Below, in pieces: positions 1 through 5,504 of a stretch of DNA of 7,630 nucleotides. The first letter of the stretch is position 1. Every line of letters starts with the position of its first letter. Made by a program: the position numbers and the translations under genes. Origin of the DNA: Candidatus Cloacimonadota bacterium (lineage in GTDB: Bacteria > Cloacimonadota > Cloacimonadia > Cloacimonadales > Cloacimonadaceae). The DNA is taken from NCBI GenBank assembly GCA_023230795.1, contig JALNWR010000123.1, forward strand, positions 1 to 7,630, in the 5' to 3' direction. Below the pieces are notes generated by a model. The model saw only the letters and a list, made by a program, of their open reading frames with translations, did not search any database and was not told the origin of the DNA.

Positions 1-17
1 AACCCCCACCCTCCTTG

Positions 18-50
18 AAAGACTTTAGGTGCCGGTTTTAACCGGCACAC
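18..50 (+). repeat. Hairpin element E1 (AAGACTTT-hairpin family)
   Basis: The motif AAAGACTTTAG (18-28) is followed at once by a perfect hairpin, arms GTGCCGGTT (29-37) and AACCGGCAC (40-48) with loop TT, then AC. The same plan recurs at 70-105 and, reversed, at 405-435 and 459-488, with different but self-complementary arms. No T-tract follows the stem, so a terminator role is unlikely; it looks like a REP-type interspersed palindrome. Confidence 0.7.
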
Positions 51-69
51 TCCGGAGCAGCTATCCGGC

Positions 70-105
70 CAAGACTTTTTCCTGGCCTTTTAAGGCCAGG
101 CACAC
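70..105 (+). repeat. Hairpin element E2 (AAGACTTT-hairpin family)
   Basis: CAAGACTTTTT is followed by arms CCTGGCCTT (81-89) and AAGGCCAGG (92-100) with loop TT, then CACAC. Arm length (9 bp), loop and flanks match E1, but the outer arm bases differ in a compensating way, so structure is kept rather than sequence. Confidence 0.7.
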
Positions 106-127
106 GTACCTATATATCTAATAACAC

Positions 128-300
128 GATAGATTATACAAGCGCACTCTTATTTGAGTCCGATCAGATTACCCAAGCGCACTCCGAATTGAGCCCGATC
201 AGATTACCCAAGCGCACTCCGATTTGAGCCCCATCAGATTACCCAAGCGCACTCCGATTTGAGTCCGATCAGATTACCCAAGCGCACTCCGAATTCGCCC
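128..300. repeat. 35-bp tandem repeat, about five copies
   Basis: Units begin at 128 (34 bp, divergent), 162, 197, 232 and 267 (34 bp). The core reads GATCAGATTACCCAAGCGCA followed by CTCCGAWTTGAGYCC. The three middle copies differ at only a few positions, and the outer copies decay, with a weak sixth trace after 301. Units abut without spacers, so this is a minisatellite and not a CRISPR array. No reading frame or RNA gene is evident in it. Confidence 0.85.
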
Positions 301-404
301 CATCTGATTTTACAGCGGGCGATATCAAAAAGGTTGAGGCAGTATCCGTCCTTTTCGCCGCCAAATCAAGCTCTATCATAAAACCGGAGATATAGCTGCG
401 GGTG

Positions 405-435
405 CCCCGCCTTCAAAGGCGGGGAAAAAGTCTTG
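405..435 (-). repeat. Hairpin element E3 (reversed)
   Basis: Arms CCCCGCCTT (405-413) and AAGGCGGGG (416-424) with a 2-nt loop are followed by AAAAAGTCTTG. Read on the minus strand it is CAAGACTTTTT then the hairpin then CACC, the same order as E2. It is therefore a third copy of the family in inverted orientation. Confidence 0.7.
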
Positions 436-458
436 TCGCCAGTGTCAGCCTGGTGAAT

Positions 459-488
459 GGCGGCTAAAGCCGCCAGCTAAAGTCTTTT
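459..488 (-). repeat. Hairpin element E4 (reversed)
   Basis: The palindrome GGCGGCTAAAGCCGCC (459-474) is followed by AGCT and AAAGTCTTTT. On the minus strand this reads AAAAGACTTTAGCT and then a 7-bp stem with loop TT. It is a shorter member of the family that shares the AAGACTTTAG lead with E1. Confidence 0.6.
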
Positions 489-491
489 AAG

Positions 492-785
492 CCGGATTCA
501 AGATACAGGTGTTTTCCCAAAAAACAATAATCTTGACCGTCATGTTGTCTTTCTATCCGAATTCAAGATACAGGTATTTCCCTCAAAAACAATGACTATG
601 GTCGTCATGTTGTCCTTCTCTCCAGATTCACGATACAGGTGATTTCCTTAAAAACAATAATCTTGACCGTCATGTTATCCTTCTATCCGAATTCAAGATA
701 CAGGTATTTCCCTCAAAAACAATGACTATGGTCGTTATGTTGTCCTTCTATCCAGATTCAAGATGCAGGTGATTTCGTCAAAATA
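492..785. repeat. 65-bp tandem repeat with alternating A/B units, 4.5 copies
   Basis: Units start at 492, 557, 622, 687 and 752 (partial), an exact 65-bp period marked by ATTCAMGATRCAGGT. Units 1, 3 and 5 are type A; 1 and 3 share AATAATCTTGACC. Units 2 and 4 are type B, with AATGACTATGGTC, and differ from each other at about two positions. This gives a 130-bp higher-order repeat. In type A, TCAAGAT near the start can pair with ATCTTGA in the middle; type B loses that pairing but gains ATGAC/GTCAT. The array is non-coding as far as can be seen. Confidence 0.85.
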
Positions 786-868
786 TGACCTTTACTACCA
801 TACTTTATCTTTCCAACAGACTATAACGCATCCTGACCATCCAGCCAAAACGGTGCTTTCCGCCTCTC

Positions 869-955
869 ACACAATATTGCACTCTATACACGTCAAAGAA
901 CATTGCAGCCCTCACTCTTTATTGACTGTATATAGTGCGGACAAATGGGGATTTA
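869..955 (+). repeat. Dispersed repeat, copy 1
   Basis: This segment aligns with 5505-5590 in the same orientation. Shared blocks are ACACAAT, TTGCACTCTA, TCAAAGAAC, CCTCACTCT, CATAGTGCGGACAAA (TATAGTGCGGACAAA here) and GGATTT. A 2-bp indel near the start and a stop codon in the other copy mean that no reading frame is conserved, so a reading frame that crosses it (763-1056) is not called as a gene. The flanks from 786 to 868 and 956 to 1056 show nothing else. Confidence 0.7.
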
Positions 956-1056
956 TTATTGGGAATTCTTTGGTTAAGAGGCGTGGGGAGGCATTACCAG
1001 ATTCTACGCCAAGGCTCTGGCTCTCTACCATCCAATTGCAAACTGACCAAAGATAA

Positions 1057-1087
1057 TTGTGATAAACTCTTCAAGGCTGCATATACT
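1057..1087 (+). promoter_or_regulatory. Promoter of the shared TTGTGATAA-N16-TATRCT type, site 1
   Basis: TTGTGATAA (1057-1065), 16 nt, then TATACT (1082-1087). The -10 matches the sigma70 consensus at five of six positions. GTGATA inside the upstream block gives a 17-nt spacer as a 4/6 -35. The same block with the same spacing is found at 4475-4505 (also sharing the preceding CCAA-GATAA context and the trailing CCG) and at 5297-5327. A transcript would start about 45 nt before the ATG at 1138. Confidence 0.65.
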
Positions 1088-1137
1088 CCGACTTGTGCCC
1101 TATCCCCTCATTAAATAAAATAAGAGAGAGAGAATTT

Positions 1138-1401
1138 ATGTATGAATTAAAGAAAATCACCAAACCCTTTATAATTATAGATCCAAAAACTCTTTCCCTA
1201 AATGATGATATTTTGATCATCAAGAATTGTTGTGAGAGAGATGGACTATTGTTGATAGAGAGATTTTGCTATGGCTCACATGTTGCCATCGATGCTAATG
1301 ATGACCGTTTTGCTCTTGTTATCCGGAAGAGAAATGAAGTTTCCTGGGTGGAATATTCCAAACTTCGTAAGAATCAAAAGCTCGATTTTTGTGAGGGATA
1401 A
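1138..1401 (+). CDS. Orphan 87-residue protein, paralogue-like to the broken gene at 4043-4413
   Basis: I do not recognise this protein family. The ATG at 1138 is preferred over an in-frame TTG at 1093 because a purine-rich GAGAGAGA stretch lies just upstream and the promoter at 1057-1087 would start transcription around 1094. The product is small and soluble-looking, with no signal peptide or membrane segment. Its N-terminus reads MYELKK, a hydrophobic strand GLLLI sits near residues 36-40, YG at 45-46, and WVE followed by KLRK near 70-78. The same blocks occur in the same order and nearly the same spacing in the product of 4043-4413, so the two are probably distant paralogues. It lies 119 nt upstream of the AAA+ gene on the same strand. 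A 6-bp hairpin covers its stop codon. Confidence 0.65.
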   Translation: MYELKKITKPFIIIDPKTLSLNDDILIIKNCCERDGLLLIERFCYGSHVAIDANDDRFALVIRKRNEVSWVEYSKLRKNQKLDFCEG

Positions 1402-1409
1402 AACCCTCA
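1392..1409 (+). terminator. Weak hairpin over the stop of the 87-residue gene
   Basis: TGAGGG (1392-1397) pairs perfectly with CCCTCA (1404-1409) around the loop ATAAAA, which holds the stop codon. Only TTT follows, so it may be an attenuator or mRNA end stabiliser rather than a full terminator. Confidence 0.35.
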
Positions 1410-1410
1410 T

Positions 1411-1440
1411 TTCCCACAAAAGTCTGTCGGTAGTTATAAT
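1411..1440 (+). promoter_or_regulatory. Candidate promoter for the AAA+ gene
   Basis: TATAAT (1435-1440) matches the -10 consensus perfectly. TTCCCA (1411-1416) lies 18 nt upstream as a 4/6 -35. It sits just after the hairpin that ends the previous gene and about 80 nt before the ATPase ATG. Read-through from the promoter at 1057 is the alternative. Confidence 0.4.
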
Positions 1441-1520
1441 AGAAGAAGCTAAGTTGCCCTGCTTAGTCATAAATTCTTTGCTAAAGCCTGTGCCCCATAA
1501 CCTTAATAGAAGGAGTATGT

Positions 1521-3521
1521 ATGTCTGATACCGATAAACTTGTAGATTACCTAAAGCAAATTGTCGCCTTTCATAAAGCTGACAAGAGCAAAGGCAGAAA
1601 CCGCCATCAGCTTCCCGATTTCGATGAAGAGCCTTCGGGCGAGGATAAAACGGATAGCATCAAATATCGGCATAAAGAGATGCGACAGGAGCTTGAGCAT
1701 CAAGCTATGGAGCATGAACTGCAACGCCATAACGAATATCTATCCTTGATGCGGAAAGCATGCAGAGCATTTAATAATCATCCACTGTTTGCCGTTTACC
1801 AGTTTCAGCCCGCGGATTTGGATGTGGTAGCCGAAATCTACCATCAAACTGCCGCAGATTTTGATACCGATGCCCGCGCCAGGGAGATCATCAAAATGAG
1901 CCCTTACCTGGATGATGATCTTAATAGCAGAGTCGAATTCATCTCCAGTTTGGTGGAAAGGGAGATTCTTAGCTTCGCCCATTCTCACACGACTGATTTT
2001 CGCCGTAACGTTCATATGGTCATAGATAGCTGCTTTATGCTGAACTGTTTTCTACTGAATCTGCTTATGGGTAGAAATCCCATTCAGGAGGCCAATGAAT
2101 TCCTCAGCAATCATCTTGGCATTTCCCATGTGCCGTTCAAAACCATCAGTAAAGCCATGAAGATTCATTTCTTCGCCTATAGCGAGCTGAGGACAGAACA
2201 ACATGAACAAGATGGCTTTTACTACGGGAGAGCCGTGAATGAGCTCATGGATATCATATTGCTGCATATACATAATCTCCCTAAGGAGCATCCCTTGCAT
2301 ACTTTTATCGGCTTGCACAAACTGAGCGATTTTGATCTGAAGTGCCTGCTCATCATCTATTTCTATAAGGCGGAATTGGAGCACGATCTGGAAAATGGCT
2401 CACTGGCGAACCTGCTTTCCAGTGATGCAGATGAGTACGAACGCCATGACAGCGCTATCCGACAAAGCAGATTGATCGATGAAGGCCTGATCGAAGTCCA
2501 TAAGTTTTTCCATAATACTTCCGTACTAAATATCACTGATCAAGGAGTAGCTGAGCTTGAAATACAGGTAAAGCAAAAGCTCTCTCAGCCAGAAGCCAAG
2601 CTGGAAGCTCTCTTGCAAAGTTCCAAAATGCTCAGCCAGCTGCAAACCAGCCAGACCCTGAAGCAGCTGATCCTGCCGCAAGAGACAATGGACTTGATCA
2701 GCTCTACTATCCACAGGCTAAAATACCCCCAGCAGTATGATCTTTCGCATTGGGGCTTGCTCAGCCCATCGCTTTCTTCCGACAACGAGGCCCTGAAGGG
2801 ATGTAACATCCTGCTGCACGGACATCCCGGAACCGGTAAAACATTCATTGCCGGAGTGATGGCCAACGAACTGAGGCGCCCTCTGCTGCAGGTGAATGCT
2901 AATAATATCCGCGATTGCTATTATGGCAACACCGAAAAGCAAGCCCGTAAACTCTTTACCCAAATGAGGAAGATCATCAAAGAAGTGCAGCCAGCCCCCG
3001 TCTTTCTGCTGAACGAAGGTGACCAATTGATTCATAAACGTAAAACCGAGGGAGATCAATCCTGTGATAGCACCGAAAACGCCATCCAAAGCATCTTTCT
3101 GGAAGAAATGGAAACCTTCCCCGGTATCCTGATCGTTACCACAAATCTGGTGGGAAACATGGATATTGCCATGTCCAGACGCTTTCACTATAAGCTGGAA
3201 CTGCGGCTGCCGGATCAGCTTTGCCGTGAAAAACTCTGGCGCCTGCATCTGCCTGCCACAATTCCCGGTTCTGCTGAGATCGATGTACCTCAGCTGGCCG
3301 CAAGATACTGCTTTTCCGGGGGGCAAATCCGGATTGTAGTGCAAAACGCCTGTTACCAGGCCATGATGCGAGGCGCTGATGCCAGGCTCTTGCCAACCGA
3401 TCTCATCCAATATGCTCAAATGGAAAACTATAACAGCTTTGAGCTTTCCAGCCCTTCCAACCCCTCACCGATAGGATTTTGCCTAAGCAAAAAGGAGGCT
3501 TTCCATGAATCCACAAACTGA
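1521..3521 (+). CDS. AAA+ ATPase with a large N-terminal region
   Basis: This is an ATP-driven remodelling enzyme of the classical AAA class (FtsH/Vps4-like fold), 666 residues. The start is set by AAGGAG at 1510-1515, 5 nt before ATG. Residues 1-110 are charged and partly helical. Residues 110-360 are helical and contain a segment from about 260 that resembles a winged helix (LSDFDLKCLLI onward). The ATPase domain begins near 400: Walker A GHPGTGKT (434-441), Walker B VFLLNEGD (494-501) with Asn in place of the usual Asp but the catalytic Glu499 kept, sensor 1 TTN (540-542), arginine-finger stretch MSRRF (551-555), and sensor 2 FSGGQIR (598-604). All catalytic elements are present, so it should hydrolyse ATP. 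The substrate is unknown. It overlaps a small membrane-protein gene, which suggests a membrane-linked role. Similar single-ring ATPases serve many systems, so no pathway is assigned. Confidence 0.92.
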   Translation: MSDTDKLVDYLKQIVAFHKADKSKGRNRHQLPDFDEEPSGEDKTDSIKYRHKEMRQELEHQAMEHELQRHNEYLSLMRKACRAFNNHPLFAVYQFQPADLDVVAEIYHQTAADFDTDARAREIIKMSPYLDDDLNSRVEFISSLVEREILSFAHSHTTDFRRNVHMVIDSCFMLNCFLLNLLMGRNPIQEANEFLSNHLGISHVPFKTISKAMKIHFFAYSELRTEQHEQDGFYYGRAVNELMDIILLHIHNLPKEHPLHTFIGLHKLSDFDLKCLLIIYFYKAELEHDLENGSLANLLSSDADEYERHDSAIRQSRLIDEGLIEVHKFFHNTSVLNITDQGVAELEIQVKQKLSQPEAKLEALLQSSKMLSQLQTSQTLKQLILPQETMDLISSTIHRLKYPQQYDLSHWGLLSPSLSSDNEALKGCNILLHGHPGTGKTFIAGVMANELRRPLLQVNANNIRDCYYGNTEKQARKLFTQMRKIIKEVQPAPVFLLNEGDQLIHKRKTEGDQSCDSTENAIQSIFLEEMETFPGILIVTTNLVGNMDIAMSRRFHYKLELRLPDQLCREKLWRLHLPATIPGSAEIDVPQLAARYCFSGGQIRIVVQNACYQAMMRGADARLLPTDLIQYAQMENYNSFELSSPSNPSPIGFCLSKKEAFHESTN

Positions 3522-3729
3522 TAAATCAGACCAGATACTACTGGTCATCGTGTTAATCAGCTTTATCTGCTCTTTGCCTTTTACCCTGGTCATGTGGCGC
3601 GCAGATTGGGAAAAGGTCGATAACGTCGAACTATTGGAGCGCAGAAATCCTGCCGGTTATCGCAATTGGTTAAAGGAAACCAAAATGACATTAACGTTTA
3701 CACTCTATCTCTCATCCATGCCCACATAA
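3505..3729 (+). CDS. Small single-pass membrane protein, coupled to the AAA+ gene
   Basis: The family is not recognised. A strong AAAGGAGG (3491-3498) stands 6 nt before the ATG, and the start overlaps the ATPase reading frame by 17 nt, which is typical of translational coupling. The 74-residue product has a short polar N-terminus, one hydrophobic helix at about residues 11-31 (LLVIVLISFICSLPFTLVMW), and a charged tail (WEKVDNVELLERRNPAGYRNW). No signal-peptidase site is obvious, so it is likely anchored in the inner membrane with the charged part on one side. The conserved overlap suggests a partner or membrane tether of the ATPase; this is inference from gene arrangement only. Confidence 0.72.
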   Translation: MNPQTDKSDQILLVIVLISFICSLPFTLVMWRADWEKVDNVELLERRNPAGYRNWLKETKMTLTFTLYLSSMPT

Positions 3730-3748
3730 TTCATTTTTGCCTTGAATA

Positions 3749-3763
3749 ATTATGATTCATAAT
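3749..3763. repeat. Short AT-rich palindrome
   Basis: ATTATGA and TCATAAT form perfect 7-nt arms around a single T, 20 nt after the stop of the membrane-protein gene. No T-tract follows. It may be a binding site or an mRNA 3' structure; chance is also possible at this base composition. Confidence 0.3.
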
Positions 3764-3787
3764 CACGGCCTAAAACACCAGATAAAC

Positions 3788-4016
3788 GAGTCCCTTAGGG
3801 ACGCCATTTCAGATAGCAACCCTCATCCGCACAACGATCTGAGTCCTGTAGGGACGCTATTTCAGATAGCACACACCACCCATAGCCAAATCAAGCCTTC
3901 CGAGTCCCATGCGGGACGCCATTTCAGATAGCAACCCCCATCCGCACAACGATCTGAGTCCTGTAGGGACGCTATTTCAGATAGCACACACCACCCATAG
4001 CCAAATCAAGCCTTCG
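3788..4016. repeat. 114-bp tandem duplication with four hairpin cores
   Basis: Four cores start at 3788, 3841, 3902 and 3956. Each reads GAGTCC, a variable centre, then GGGACGCYATTTCAGATAGC and A (31-32 bp). The centre forms a small hairpin, GTCCC/GGGAC with loops TTA or ATGC, or GTCC/GGAC in cores 2 and 4. The spacers alternate between 22 bp (ending CGCACAACGATCT) and 30 bp (CACACCACCCATAGCC onward), and each spacer type occurs twice, nearly identical. The array is therefore two 114-bp units (3788-3901 and 3902-4015). It resembles a CRISPR superficially but the spacers are duplicated. It fills the gap between two convergent genes. Confidence 0.85.
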
Positions 4017-4017
4017 C

Positions 4018-4046
4018 AAAAAATGGGTGAATGCTAAACATCTCAC
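4018..4046 (-). terminator. Intrinsic terminator of the leftward gene at 4043-4413
   Basis: On the minus strand GTGA-ATG pairs with CAT-TCAC (plus 4027-4033 with 4039-4046, one bulged base, 5-nt loop), then CCA and six T residues (plus 4018-4023). The stop codon of the upstream reading frame lies in the stem. Its position directly at the end of the second frame supports that frame as the true gene end. Confidence 0.55.
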
Positions 4047-4413
4047 TCCAGAAGCTCAATAAGATCAGAAAACGAATCAGAAGAACTAAGCTGAGCCAAA
4101 GAAGTGCTAGCATATTCCGCCAAACTCAAATGAGACGGAATAAGCTCTACTGGCAGAGGCTTTGCCACTTTCGATTTCCTCAGTTCCACCCAACGCTGAA
4201 TCCCTCTACCCTTTAGATAGCGCGGAACCTGCTGCCCTCCTTATCTTCCAGAACGGGAACTTCGCCATAGCTGCCGATCAATAGCAAGCCGCGTGCAACG
4301 ACCAGCTCCTGCAGCATTGAAAATACGTTGATGGCACCGCTATTATCATTTGAGCAGAGAAACTTACGGGTGGTGGCTCTTTTCAGATTCGCTTTGTGCA
4401 GTTCATAGATCAT
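4043..4413 (-). pseudogene. Orphan short gene broken by a one-base deletion (123 residues if repaired)
   Basis: Start ATG at 4411-4413 is preceded by AAAAAAGGAG with good spacing, and a promoter of the shared type lies at 4475-4505, so the 5' end is functional-looking. The first frame reads MIYELHK and continues to GSYGEVPVLEDKEG, then meets TAA at 4213-4215 after 66 codons. A second frame, one base away, continues from the same place as QQVPRYLKGRG, then RWVELRKSK and ends LIELLE at TGA 4043-4045, next to a terminator. Adding one G to the GGG near 4236-4239 restores exactly 124 codons including the stop. The repaired protein matches the 87-residue protein in the YEL-K, GLLLI, YG and WVE-RK blocks, which span both frames. 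Real mutation, assembly error or recoding cannot be told apart here. The function is unknown. Confidence 0.6.
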
Positions 4414-4474
4414 GGTATCTCCTTTTTTAGATCATGCTGATTTTGGACGGACTTCGTCCCCATCGCTTATGCGG

Positions 4475-4505
4475 AGTATATCTGATCTCTAATGATTTAT
4501 CACAA
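4475..4505 (-). promoter_or_regulatory. Promoter of the shared TTGTGATAA-N16-TATRCT type, site 2
   Basis: On the minus strand TTGTGATAA (4505-4497), 16 nt, TATACT (4480-4475). The surrounding bases also match site 1: CCAA-GATAA before and CCG after. The ATG at 4413 lies about 60 nt downstream. It falls in the 124-nt gap after the 211-residue gene, so the downstream gene has its own promoter. A small GGACG/CGTCC hairpin (4445-4459) lies in the leader. Confidence 0.65.
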
Positions 4506-4537
4506 TTATCCTTGGTTCTGACAGATTAAGGCCATGT

Positions 4538-5173
4538 TCAGTTCGATAATAATTCCGGTTTTTCCATACATAGCACATTGATATATTTGAGCGCTTCCTC
4601 CTGGTTCATCCGTTTCAAGGGGGTATCTTGAAATTCCTTGAAGCACTCCCTATATATTTCATAGCTATCAATTGTTACTTGCTCTCGCAAATCCCTCCTT
4701 TCCTGATAGAGAGCTTCAGTAAGTTTATCATAAGTAAGCCTATCCATTTTATCAGACTTCAGAGCTTTCTGCAAAGGCTTCAATTCTCTTTGGAGCTCGG
4801 CTATGCGCCTCTTTTTTTGCTGCCTCACAGGCTCATATTGCTCTTCATACTGAACCGCTATATAGTAGTTTCCCAAGGCCAGCTTCAGCTCCTCGAGATG
4901 CTCTCTGGCATAGTTACAAAAGCGATAAAGGTCCCGCAACATAGACGCAGCAGTTTTATCTCCGTGATCTCCCAGAAAGTTATACAGCAGCAAAGACATC
5001 ATTGATATAACACCTGCTTCTTTTTTGATCCCCTCAAAGGGCCTGGTAATGGCTACAGTAATATTACGCAAACTGCGTTCGATTATCGTGCCTTCTATAA
5101 TTATGTCATCTACCCTGATCTCAATGTGATCCCCGTCGATCTTGCTTTCCAGACTTTCTCGTTCTCTTTGCAT
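4538..5173 (-). CDS. Orphan 211-residue protein, beta-rich start and helical charged tail
   Basis: The family is not recognised. The start is well supported: GGGAGG ends 5 nt before ATG, and promoter site 3 lies about 125 nt upstream. Residues 10-45 look like alternating short strands (HIEIRVDDIIIEGTIIE, then ITVAITRPFEG), as in a small beta barrel. Residues 55-125 are helical, with a moderately hydrophobic stretch (SMMSLLLYNFLG) too short and interrupted to be a sure membrane span. Residues 118-170 are rich in K, R, E and Q with heptad-like spacing, suggesting a coiled coil. No enzymatic motif was found. The product looks cytosolic and possibly structural or nucleic-acid binding, but this is a guess. 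The gene is followed 124 nt later by the broken short gene on the same strand, which has its own promoter of the same type. Confidence 0.75.
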   Translation of the reverse strand: MQRERESLESKIDGDHIEIRVDDIIIEGTIIERSLRNITVAITRPFEGIKKEAGVISMMSLLLYNFLGDHGDKTAASMLRDLYRFCNYAREHLEELKLALGNYYIAVQYEEQYEPVRQQKKRRIAELQRELKPLQKALKSDKMDRLTYDKLTEALYQERRDLREQVTIDSYEIYRECFKEFQDTPLKRMNQEEALKYINVLCMEKPELLSN

Positions 5174-5212
5174 TTTTCCTCCCGGATTCGAATTTATTTA
5201 CTTGATTATTCC

Positions 5213-5233
5213 TGACAGCTATTAAGCTGATCA
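5213..5233. promoter_or_regulatory. Imperfect palindrome in the leader of the 211-residue gene
   Basis: TGACAGCT and AGCTGATCA face each other around ATTA, with one bulge. It lies 40-60 nt before the ATG and downstream of promoter site 3, in the expected leader. It could be an operator or an mRNA hairpin. There is no independent support. Confidence 0.3.
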
Positions 5234-5296
5234 CGCTACATTCACTAAAGGCTATAAGGGCTGTTCGCAAATTTCAAAACGCTTCTCCCCTACATT

Positions 5297-5327
5297 AGCA
5301 TAAGCAAGCTGGCAACAGTTATCACAA
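5297..5327 (-). promoter_or_regulatory. Promoter of the shared TTGTGATAA-N16-TATRCT type, site 3
   Basis: On the minus strand TTGTGATAA (5327-5319), 16 nt, TATGCT (5302-5297). The spacing equals that of the other two sites; the -10 is weaker by one base and the outer flanks are not conserved. It would drive the 211-residue gene with a leader of about 115 nt that contains the palindrome at 5213-5233. Confidence 0.5.
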
Positions 5328-5388
5328 CAATCGATAAATCTTGGTAAATAAAGTGGCGTGACTCGGTGCGTATAATTGCACATTCTAG

Positions 5389-5453
5389 TTGAGTCTCAAA
5401 CGCCTTGGAGTGTTGCACATTTACTACCAATTACTTAGGCGTTTGGACTTCAA
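5389..5453. repeat. Long inverted repeat
   Basis: CAAACGCCT (5397-5405) and AGGCGTTTG (5437-5445) are perfect 9-nt arms around a 31-nt loop. The stem can extend outward with TTGA and TCAA across a mismatched segment. No T-tract follows on either strand. It could be the folded part of a small RNA or an element end; neither is proven. Confidence 0.45.
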
Positions 5454-5504
5454 GAATCAGCTTTCATTCCCGGTGGCGAAAGCTCGCTTTCAGATAAGTT
5501 CATA

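Noticed and set aside
18..105. Intrinsic terminators at hairpins E1 and E2
   Set aside because: CACAC follows the stems on the plus strand and A-rich sequence follows on the minus strand; no T-tract, and no gene ends nearby within the window.
763..1056. 97-codon reading frame across the end of the 65-bp array and the dispersed repeat
   Set aside because: It begins inside a repeat unit, lacks a ribosome site, and the matching dispersed repeat copy at 5505-5590 breaks the frame with an indel and a stop.
1271..1528. 85-codon frame overlapping the 87-residue gene and running to the ATPase start
   Set aside because: It starts inside the supported gene without a ribosome site and has no sign of being translated.
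2718..3419. Leftward 233-codon frame inside the AAA+ gene
   Set aside because: It is antisense to the conserved ATPase motifs, without a start signal; a shadow frame.
3788..4016. CRISPR array
   Set aside because: Spacers are pairwise duplicates of two lengths (22 and 30 bp), and no cas gene is present; a tandem duplication explains it.
4031..4216. Rightward 61-codon frame
   Set aside because: It is antisense to the second frame of the broken leftward gene and has no ribosome site.
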